A stretch of 56,612 nt of DNA from Bacillota bacterium (lineage in GTDB: Bacteria > Bacillota_I > Bacilli_A > Erysipelotrichales > Erysipelotrichaceae): assembly GCA_023388535.1 (NCBI GenBank), contig JAEWFZ010000027.1:1-56612 (forward strand), in the 5' to 3' direction. Below the pieces are notes generated by a model, which saw only the letters and a list, made by a program, of their open reading frames with translations, was not told the origin of the DNA and searched no databases. This document shows, piece after piece, positions 6,945-12,542 of the stretch (position 1 is the stretch's first letter; the number at the start of each line of letters is the position of its first letter). Made by a program: the position numbers and the translations under genes.

Positions 6945-8779
6945 AAACCACTACCCACTTCATAGTTTTGTTTTTGATTTAAGTACTCAGACAAATTGTG
7001 TTCCGCTTCCATCTGGGCTTTCTGAACGTGTTGTAACATTAATCTATTTAATCGAGATCGATGAGAATATTTTTTATATTCTATTGGTCTAAATTTCTCA
7101 TTATATTTCCAATCTTTATTTGTCTTTGCTGGATAGTTAAACTCTTCCAAAGTCGCCTTTTGATCAACCATATGATATCGACTTCCGCTTTTCATCAATC
7201 GTTTAGAGTCACTAATGTCAATTAAACGGTAACTTGAATTAAATTCAAGTAGAGAGTTTTTATTGATGTAAAGATCAAAGTTCCTGCCATAATCCTTAAT
7301 TATGACGTCTTCTTCTCTCATCAGAATACAATCTATTGGAACAACAACTTTGTTATGATTCTCTTTAGGTTGCTCAATAATTTCCCCGTAATTCCCATCC
7401 ATTAATTGTTGTAGTAACTCCTCTCTATTAGTAGAGGAATTCACGACAAATTCTTTCCTTAAGTGTGTTTCTGGATTTTGTAAAATGTAATTGCCCTCTT
7501 GTTTAAGAATCAGTTCGAGGTAGTTTCGTTTTCTCTCTTGTTGTTTTTCAATTAGATTTAATTTAACTATTGGATTCAAATCTCTTTGATCTATCCATCC
7601 CCCTTCTTTCAATAATTCGTTCGATTTAGATAAGAATGGATTTTCTACAGTTAGTGGTTTCAATCGAACATCATACCACTCAATGACTTGTGCTGGCTCC
7701 ATTCTTTCTAATTTTTCATCTTTGATATGATTAAAAGCAGGTCGTAGTACTGTGTAATCATTTTGGATTGCTTTGAAGTTTTGTAAGATTTGATTTGCCA
7801 TTTGTGTTTTAAGTTTTCCTAATTCACTATCTTTCATTCTGGTGTTTTTTCTTCCAGTCCCTTCAGAAATATTCTCATCTAGTTTATCTAACACTTGAAT
7901 AAAATCTTCTAATGGTTGTTTTAGTTCATCCGTTTTTAGCATATCCTCAACAATTTCCATAACCTCACCTTTTAGATCTTTCATACTAGAAGAGTTAATT
8001 TGCAATCTTCCTTTTTTAGGTAGTTTCTCATACAAAATATCAATCTTTCGATTAATCGTGTTATCGTTAAACCTTCGAAGGTTTAGTTTTCCTTTTGCTT
8101 TTTCTTTTAATTGTTTTTTGAGAAGATCTTTTTGTTCTAAGTATTCTCGATTCCTCGGAGAAAAATCATTCTTGAACTCTTGAGCCTTTAACATCTCTTG
8201 ATAAACAATTGAATTAAGACGATTGATTTCTTTTGGTGTAAACTTTCCTCGTGATCGAGTTTGATCTTTTTCTAAAAATACAACATGAATGTGTGGGTTG
8301 TCTGTATCTGTATGATAGTCCATCCAATACAGCATATTAAGTGGACGAAGACCAACACCTTTGAAAAATTTGTGCAGACTTACATCAGTCAGTACCGCAA
8401 AATCGTAAGGTGACTCTAGTCCATAGTTAAAGGATTCTTCATAATCTTTCAAACTAATAACCAAGTCCCAAGCAATATGACCGTCCTTGTTAAATGATTG
8501 AGAAACTAATGTTTTAAACTCTTCAATCTTTTCATCATTAGTTAACCAACCTCTTGAAGTATACGTAGAAATTGAACCATCCTTCTCACTTGTATAATCA
8601 AAAAATGATTTCACTTTTGGTTTGTTAATCTCTAATATTGAATCTTTAGAATCATCACGACTTGTATAATCAAACAAACCAATTAATTTTTCTGAAGTAA
8701 TCGTTCCTTTAAATCTTGAGTTTCTTGGTGATAAAGAACCATGTTCTAAGAACCTTAATTTTGTAATTACCTTTGCCAT
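6941..8779 (-). CDS. HUH relaxase (MobP/MobL-type)
   Basis: This enzyme nicks oriT and pilots the transferred strand into the recipient. The 612-residue product has NPHIHVVFLE at 161-170, supplying the HxH metal-binding motif of HUH relaxases, preceded by an acidic TDTD segment. Aromatic residues in the first 80 positions (FDYTS appears twice) are candidates for the nicking Tyr. The rest is helical and charged, with coiled-coil stretches. It lies between the ribbon-helix-helix accessory gene (three bases away) and the coupling-protein gene. The exact MOB class is inferred from overall look, not from alignment. Confidence 0.88.
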   Translation of the reverse strand: MAKVITKLRFLEHGSLSPRNSRFKGTITSEKLIGLFDYTSRDDSKDSILEINKPKVKSFFDYTSEKDGSISTYTSRGWLTNDEKIEEFKTLVSQSFNKDGHIAWDLVISLKDYEESFNYGLESPYDFAVLTDVSLHKFFKGVGLRPLNMLYWMDYHTDTDNPHIHVVFLEKDQTRSRGKFTPKEINRLNSIVYQEMLKAQEFKNDFSPRNREYLEQKDLLKKQLKEKAKGKLNLRRFNDNTINRKIDILYEKLPKKGRLQINSSSMKDLKGEVMEIVEDMLKTDELKQPLEDFIQVLDKLDENISEGTGRKNTRMKDSELGKLKTQMANQILQNFKAIQNDYTVLRPAFNHIKDEKLERMEPAQVIEWYDVRLKPLTVENPFLSKSNELLKEGGWIDQRDLNPIVKLNLIEKQQERKRNYLELILKQEGNYILQNPETHLRKEFVVNSSTNREELLQQLMDGNYGEIIEQPKENHNKVVVPIDCILMREEDVIIKDYGRNFDLYINKNSLLEFNSSYRLIDISDSKRLMKSGSRYHMVDQKATLEEFNYPAKTNKDWKYNEKFRPIEYKKYSHRSRLNRLMLQHVQKAQMEAEHNLSEYLNQKQNYEVGSGL

Positions 8780-8782
8780 GTC

Positions 8783-9220
8783 CTAATACATTTCCTTTTC
8801 TTTCAATTCTGAAATTATCTCTTTGACTGCTTCCAAAGCACGGCTTTTCTTCAGTAAAACAACACTCGGACTAAACGTAGGAAACAAATCAATAGATTCA
8901 AGACCTCGTAAAATATAGTCTGTGGTTACTTGAGAAAAAAATGCTGAGTCACGAATCTTGCTTAGCATTTTTGGTAGATCATGCAAGTATGGATCTAAAG
9001 CTTTTGCTACAGTTGCTGAGATCTCGGTACTCAATTCTGACATAATTTCTTTCTTGGTATCCTCTTCAAAGACTTGAGAATACAAAGCATCGATTGAACG
9101 TACAACAACCTCTGTTTGTGTTGAAACACCTTCTCGATTGCTAAAGTATTTCAGTAAGAGGTTTAGTTTATTATCGGTTTCCTGATCAAACAGAAAGTGT
9201 TTTCTTCTTAAATTTGACAT
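8783..9220 (-). CDS. Ribbon-helix-helix relaxosome accessory protein (MobC-like)
   Basis: The start at 9220 (MSNLRRKHFLFD) is chosen because GAAGGGAGAA lies just upstream. A longer frame would run into the repeated ATGTGCATA sites. The N-terminus fits a ribbon-helix-helix DNA-binding fold (a short strand followed by ETDNKLNLLLKYF and TQTEVVVRSIDAL), and the remainder is helical. Immediately upstream lie several ATGTGCATA-like sites and a hairpin, so the product probably binds oriT and assists the relaxase encoded next, and may repress its own transcription. The family call rests on pattern and context. Confidence 0.68.
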   Translation of the reverse strand: MSNLRRKHFLFDQETDNKLNLLLKYFSNREGVSTQTEVVVRSIDALYSQVFEEDTKKEIMSELSTEISATVAKALDPYLHDLPKMLSKIRDSAFFSQVTTDYILRGLESIDLFPTFSPSVVLLKKSRALEAVKEIISELKEKEMY

Positions 9221-9235
9221 AATTTCTCCCTTCAA

Positions 9236-9400
9236 ATCATGTGCATACCATGCGCATGCTACAAATATTATGTGCATACAAAAAGCAGGTTAATGCACAT
9301 AGAAAATATCCTTTAAAAACCAATGAAACTGGGCGTTGCCCCAGTTGTCCCAATGGGTATGCGCATTCAAGATGTGCATAGACCCCTTAACTCGCTAAAA
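9236..9400. other. oriT: Putative origin of transfer with accessory-protein sites
   Basis: The ATGTGCATA motif or a close variant occurs at 9239, 9250 (ATGCGCATG), 9270, 9293 (inverted, TATGTGCATT), 9359 (ATGCGCATT) and 9372. A bulged hairpin AACTGGGC-GTT-GCCCCAGTT lies at 9327-9346, followed by TGTCCCAATGGG. Repeats plus a hairpin directly upstream of the accessory/relaxase operon are what an oriT looks like. The nick site itself cannot be named. Confidence 0.55.
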
Positions 9401-9404
9401 TATA

Positions 9405-9545
9405 AAAGTAGCGAAAAAAATAAAGCAACTCGAAACTAAAAAAACGAAAATATCAACGACATAAAAATACGAAGAATAAAAAGCGAAAAATAAATTCGAG
9501 TAAAAATCGAAAAAGTAGTTTCGAAAAACCAACAAATTCATTTAG
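9405..9545. other. Phased A-tract region, probably curved DNA
   Basis: A very A-rich stretch with repeated CGAAAA or TAAAAA blocks at roughly helical spacing (for example near 9414, 9438, 9463, 9477, 9508). It has no reading frame. Intrinsic bending next to oriT is common in relaxosome assembly sites; bending here is inferred from the A-tract spacing. Confidence 0.4.
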
Positions 9546-9578
9546 GTCGAGTTCAAAAATGGAATCTAAAAAATGAAA

Positions 9579-9610
9579 AACTCCAATTTTGAATTTTAAA
9601 AATTGGAGTT
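9579..9610 (-). terminator. Terminator of the ssb transcript
   Basis: AACTCCAATTTT / AAAATTGGAGTT hairpin, followed on the minus strand by TTTTTCATTTTTT. Confidence 0.8.
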
Positions 9611-9634
9611 GACTGAACATAAGAACAAATAATT

Positions 9635-9859
9635 TTAGAATGAAGTTTGATCGTTATTGTTCTCTGAATTAATTCGTTTCATCAAATCAGTTAAAGTTAA
9701 ACCATCTTTCAATTTTGATTGAATCAACGACTCGAACTTTGCTTTTTCATCTTCTGCAAATTCAATTTCCTGAAGAACTCGAGATAATTCTTCTTGAGCC
9801 TTTTCAATTCTTTTCTCAATTCGATCTTTTGTTTTATAAAGTAAAGAGAGGTTAGCCAT
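9635..9859 (-). CDS. Small coiled-coil protein (74 aa)
   Basis: A highly charged helical protein; residues 8-50 (KTKDRIEKRIEKAQEELSRV and onward) have a heptad-like pattern expected to form a coiled coil. A polar Asn-rich tail follows. It starts three bases after the ssb stop and precedes the terminator, so it is the second gene of the ssb transcript. No named family is recognised. An association with SSB or the incoming strand is possible but unsupported beyond position. Confidence 0.6.
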   Translation of the reverse strand: MANLSLLYKTKDRIEKRIEKAQEELSRVLQEIEFAEDEKAKFESLIQSKLKDGLTLTDLMKRINSENNNDQTSF

Positions 9860-9862
9860 AGA

Positions 9863-10171
9863 CTAATCCTCTCTCTTTCTTTGACCGAATTCCCAATCAT
9901 CTACATTAATAAGATGCTTACGTTGGGTACGATCTTCATCATCAGTCCACTTATTAATTTTTAAAGTTCCGCGAATTAATAACTGGTCGCCTTTCTTGTT
10001 ATACTGAGCAAGACTTTCGCCACGTTTCCCCCAGCACTCACAATCGACAAAGATTACTTCATCTTTTTTGTATCCTTCCACGGCTAGAGAAAATTTTGCA
10101 ACTGTGTTTTCTCCTGCAGAAATAACTTCTGCTTCGTTGGCTAATCTGCCCGACATAATAACTAGATTCAT
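9863..10171 (-). CDS. ssb: Single-stranded DNA-binding protein (short form)
   Basis: This protein coats single-stranded DNA during transfer and replication. The start at 10171 (MNLVIMSGRLANEAE) is chosen because TAGGAGG lies seven bases upstream; the ATG two codons earlier is too close to it. The OB-fold pattern of SSB is present: an N-terminal strand, FSLAVEGYKKDEVIFVDCECWGKRGE and YNKKGDQLLIRGTLKINKW. At 102 residues it lacks the long acidic C-terminal tail of chromosomal SSB, as in many phage and plasmid versions. It carries structured leader copy A upstream and lies in the presumed leading region beside oriT. Confidence 0.9.
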   Translation of the reverse strand: MNLVIMSGRLANEAEVISAGENTVAKFSLAVEGYKKDEVIFVDCECWGKRGESLAQYNKKGDQLLIRGTLKINKWTDDEDRTQRKHLINVDDWEFGQRKRED

Positions 10172-10228
10172 TTTCATACCTCCTATTTTAATTATTGTTG
10201 AATTGAATCACAGATTGATTATTTTGTT

Positions 10229-10317
10229 GGGACTATCCCCTTAATCAATGCTGCAAGTCACTAGAACCATATCTGGGATATGGTATAACGCAGCTAAGCA
10301 ATTGATGAGGGGTAGTC
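10229..10317 (-). promoter_or_regulatory. Structured leader repeat, copy A (ahead of ssb)
   Basis: Long imperfect hairpin. The basal helix GACTA-CCCC / GGGG-TAGTC is followed by ATCAAT/ATTGAT-like pairing, GCTGC/GCAGC and the inner hairpin ACCATATC/GATATGGT. Compared with copies B-E, both strands of the basal and inner helices change together, so base pairing is conserved. The small SD hairpin found in copies B-E is missing here. Confidence 0.7.
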
Positions 10318-10368
10318 GTAGAGTCTAGAAAAATAAAACGTACAAATGTACGTGGTGACGATTTAAAG

Positions 10369-11049
10369 TTAGATTGAAAAGTCCATTGGACTTTTCGAGT
10401 TTAAAAGAATCTTATTACATAAAAAGGATTGATTTAAATCAATCCTTACAAAAATTAATTGGTAAATGAAGCAAGTATTTTTTTTATGTCTATCTTCTTT
10501 TTCAAGCAAGCCTCGATAGAAATAGACAAAAAAGTTCATCTCTTCTTCTAAAGATTCAAACGGGAATACTTGATTTCTACTTGACATCATCCATGAAAGT
10601 TCTGGAGTGTATTTAAGTAATTTTCTAAAATGTGTATCACTCAAATACTTTAATTCATTATCTTCTATTAATTGAGAAAGTACAAATTCATGATAATCAT
10701 ACTGTTCAAGTTGGTAATAATTTACAGTCAAATCTACAAGAATATCTTTTGATAAAAGATACGCTTTCCAGCAAGAATTCATTTCACCTTCGAGGTATTC
10801 ATCATTATCTAAATCTTCATCTAAATCTGCTGGATTCAACTGATCATAATAATCTTGATAGACTAATCTAAGGTTGAAAGACAAATCAAACAGAGTTTCT
10901 GGATGGGAATACTCAGATATTAGATATTGGATAGCTTCAAATTCATTCGCCAATCCGTAATTATCGAAATCATGAGGGTCCAATTCTTTTTCAATTTTAT
11001 ATACATGATTCATCAAGTGTTCTATACGCTGTTTTAAATTCTTATTCAT
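10369..11049 (-). CDS. Acidic hypothetical protein, candidate anti-defence factor (226 aa)
   Basis: ATG at 11049 with CTAAGGAGATAGAAC directly upstream, the shared start block of the structured-leader genes. The product is strongly acidic through the first 150 residues, with a patch ADLDEDLDNDEYLEGE and many Asp/Glu/Tyr residues, then a more basic C-terminal 40 residues. No signal peptide or membrane helix is seen. An acidic, possibly DNA-mimicking protein flanked by ssb and radC in a leading-region block would fit an anti-restriction or anti-defence role, but this is inference and no homologous family is recognised. Confidence 0.6.
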   Translation of the reverse strand: MNKNLKQRIEHLMNHVYKIEKELDPHDFDNYGLANEFEAIQYLISEYSHPETLFDLSFNLRLVYQDYYDQLNPADLDEDLDNDEYLEGEMNSCWKAYLLSKDILVDLTVNYYQLEQYDYHEFVLSQLIEDNELKYLSDTHFRKLLKYTPELSWMMSSRNQVFPFESLEEEMNFFVYFYRGLLEKEDRHKKNTCFIYQLIFVRIDLNQSFLCNKILLNSKSPMDFSI

Positions 11050-11100
11050 GTTCTATCTCCTTAGCACTTCGTGCTGTTCAGCCCTCGATTCTTTTGTTGG

Positions 11101-11187
11101 GGCTATCCCCTTAATCAATGCTGCAAGTTTCAAGGACCACATCTTTGATGTGGTATAACGCAGCTAAGCACTTGATAAGGGGATGCC
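11101..11187 (-). promoter_or_regulatory. Structured leader repeat, copy B (ahead of the acidic-protein gene)
   Basis: Basal helix GGC-AT-CCCC with GGGG-AT-GCC (a bulged T on one side), GCTGC/GCAGC and inner hairpin ACCACATC/GATGTGGT. Between it and the ATG at 11049 is the hairpin AGCAC-GAA-GTGCT, abutting the AAGGAG ribosome site. Confidence 0.72.
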
Positions 11188-11208
11188 AAAGGACTTAAGA
11201 GATATAAA

Positions 11209-11226
11209 ATGGATCGTAAGATCCAT
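11209..11226 (-). terminator. Short terminator-like hairpin upstream of copy B
   Basis: ATGGATC-TTAC-GATCCAT, followed on the minus strand by TTTTATATCTCTT. The same hairpin occurs upstream of copies C and D, probably ending the preceding gene's transcript. Confidence 0.6.
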
Positions 11227-11240
11227 AGAAGCGTTTTTAG

Positions 11241-11284
11241 ACACTCAGATAAGAGCAAGGTTTCCCTTGCTCTTATCTGAGTGT
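11241..11284 (-). terminator. 20-bp perfect hairpin overlapping the radC stop
   Basis: ACACTCAGATAAGAGCAAGG pairs with its exact complement at 11265-11284 around a four-base loop. One arm contains the last radC codons and stop. There is no good T-run on the minus-strand side, so it may protect the 3' end or regulate rather than terminate. Confidence 0.6.
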
Positions 11285-11737
11285 ACTTAATATTGAAGTA
11301 AATCCATTTCTTGTGATGATGATGTGGTCTAAGAATATGATATCCATTAACTTTGAACACTCAATCAATCTTTCGGTCATTGCTAGGTCTGCTGGACTTG
11401 CTAATAATGAACCTGCTGGATGATTATGAAATGCTATGAAACTTACAGCGTTTGATAACAAGATGGTTTTGAAGACATCTCTAGGATGTACTAGCGATTT
11501 GTCTACAGTTCCCATATGACAAATAGTGAAGTTTATAGGTTGATTTCTAGAATTTAGACATACAATGCCAAATACTTCCCGGTCATAGTCTTGAATTTCT
11601 TTTTTAACTATATCAACTAGAGCTTTTGGGTTATCCAATGGCTCGTCACTATATAAGACGGTTTCTTGAACCAGTCTAACAGTAACTTTTGGCAATTGAT
11701 ACGATTCTAAGTTCAATTGTACGGATTTTCTATTCAT
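11273..11737 (-). CDS. radC: RadC-like JAB/MPN-domain protein
   Basis: The start at 11737 (MNRKSVQLNL) is chosen for the AAGGAGATAGT ribosome site; a longer frame would run back through the structured leader. The 154-residue product covers the MPN/JAB domain only: HNHPAGSLLASPADLAM at 104-120 gives the zinc ligands (H104, H106, D117), and LDHIIIT follows. The N-terminal helix-hairpin-helix part of chromosomal RadC is absent, as in many mobile-element copies. These are common in leading regions and have been suggested to counter host defences or act in DNA processing; the actual role here is not shown. Confidence 0.85.
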   Translation of the reverse strand: MNRKSVQLNLESYQLPKVTVRLVQETVLYSDEPLDNPKALVDIVKKEIQDYDREVFGIVCLNSRNQPINFTICHMGTVDKSLVHPRDVFKTILLSNAVSFIAFHNHPAGSLLASPADLAMTERLIECSKLMDIIFLDHIIITRNGFTSILSTLR

Positions 11738-11785
11738 TACTATCTCCTTAGCACTTCGTGCTGTACAGCCTTGACTTTTTGTTAG

Positions 11786-11872
11786 GGTAATCCCCTTAAT
11801 CAATGCTGCAAGTTTCAAGGACCACATCTTTGATGTGGTATAACGCAGCTAAGCACTTGATAAGGGGTTGCC
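11786..11872 (-). promoter_or_regulatory. Structured leader repeat, copy C (ahead of radC)
   Basis: Basal helix GGTAA-CCCC / GGGG-TTGCC (one G-T wobble), GCTGC/GCAGC, inner hairpin ACCACATC/GATGTGGT, then the AGCAC/GTGCT hairpin and AAGGAGATAG before the radC ATG. Confidence 0.72.
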
Positions 11873-11893
11873 AAAAGACTTAAGAGATATAAA

Positions 11894-11911
11894 ATGGATC
11901 GTAAGATCCAT
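11894..11911 (-). terminator. Short terminator-like hairpin upstream of copy C
   Basis: ATGGATC-TTAC-GATCCAT, followed on the minus strand by TTTTATATCTCTT; identical in plan to the hairpin at 11209-11226. Confidence 0.6.
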
Positions 11912-11933
11912 TAAACTACAAATAAGATGTAAA

Positions 11934-11962
11934 GGGGGTAGTATCCATATGGATCTACCCCC
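11934..11962 (-). terminator. GC-rich terminator after the 90-residue gene
   Basis: GGGGGTAG / CTACCCCC stem with the palindromic ATCCATATGGAT in the loop, followed on the minus strand by TTTACATCTT. Confidence 0.65.
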
Positions 11963-12071
11963 GCTTGAGCATATAAGAGAGAGCCTCCAAATTTTTTAGA
12001 GCCTCTTCACTAATGGAGGGTAATACTGATATTGGTATGTGCTTTTGGTTAATATTTACCGTAATACACAC
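11955..12071 (-). CDS. Possible overlapping small ORF (38 aa)
   Basis: A GTG-start frame in the +1 register overlapping the end of the 90-residue gene and ending inside the terminator stem. The C-terminal part (SISEEALKNLEALSYMLKRG) looks like a genuine amphipathic helix. It could alternatively be the original tail of the upstream gene after a frameshift. The GGGGAAG ribosome site is distant, so support is weak. Confidence 0.25.
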   Translation of the reverse strand: MCITVNINQKHIPISVLPSISEEALKNLEALSYMLKRG

Positions 12072-12321
12072 TCCATAATTTATCTTCCCCGATTGATAAA
12101 TCCGTTAATGGTGCGGGGTCTTTTTTATTAAGTAAGGACAAGTAGATTAAATACATTCGCTTGAAACTATACTTAGGATTAACATATGGTTCAATTTTCA
12201 ATTTTTCATCTATTGCCCCTTCAATTAAGTTTTCGATAACCGCATTTCTCAATTTACGACTACCGTCAGCATTAAACAACACTGAATACTTTTTTCTGTC
12301 TTTTTTTGAGTATCTATTCAT
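12049..12321 (-). CDS. Hypothetical basic protein (90 aa)
   Basis: ATG at 12321 with the shared CTAAGGAGATAGAAC start block and leader copy D. The N-terminus is very basic (MNRYSKKDRKKYSVLF) and a helical part follows (RKLRNAVIENLIEGAIDEKL). Small, basic and soluble, it might bind nucleic acid. It lies between radC and the ArdC/primase gene, in the block that would enter the recipient early. No family is recognised. Confidence 0.6.
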   Translation of the reverse strand: MNRYSKKDRKKYSVLFNADGSRKLRNAVIENLIEGAIDEKLKIEPYVNPKYSFKRMYLIYLSLLNKKDPAPLTDLSIGEDKLWSVYYGKY

Positions 12322-12371
12322 GTTCTATCTCCTTAGCACTTCGTGCTGTTCAGCCATTGATTTTTTGTTAG

Positions 12372-12458
12372 GGTAATCCCCTTAATCAATGCTGCAAGGT
12401 TCAAAAACCACATCAAAGATGTGGTATAACGCAGCTAAGCACTTGATTAGGGGATGCC
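12372..12458 (-). promoter_or_regulatory. Structured leader repeat, copy D (ahead of the 90-residue gene)
   Basis: Same fold as copies B and C: CCCC/GGGG-based basal helix, GCTGC/GCAGC, inner hairpin ACCACATC/GATGTGGT, then AGCAC/GTGCT and AAGGAGATAG before the ATG at 12321. Confidence 0.72.
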
Positions 12459-12479
12459 ACAAGACCTAAGAGACATAAA

Positions 12480-12497
12480 ATGGATCGCAAGATCCAT
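12480..12497 (-). terminator. Short terminator-like hairpin after the ArdC/primase gene
   Basis: ATGGATC-TTGC-GATCCAT, followed on the minus strand by TTTTATGTCTCTT; lies 45 bases past the preceding stop. Confidence 0.6.
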
Positions 12498-12542
12498 TGA
12501 TATGTTACGATTCATGCAAACCTTTTCACAGCAAGAACTCAG

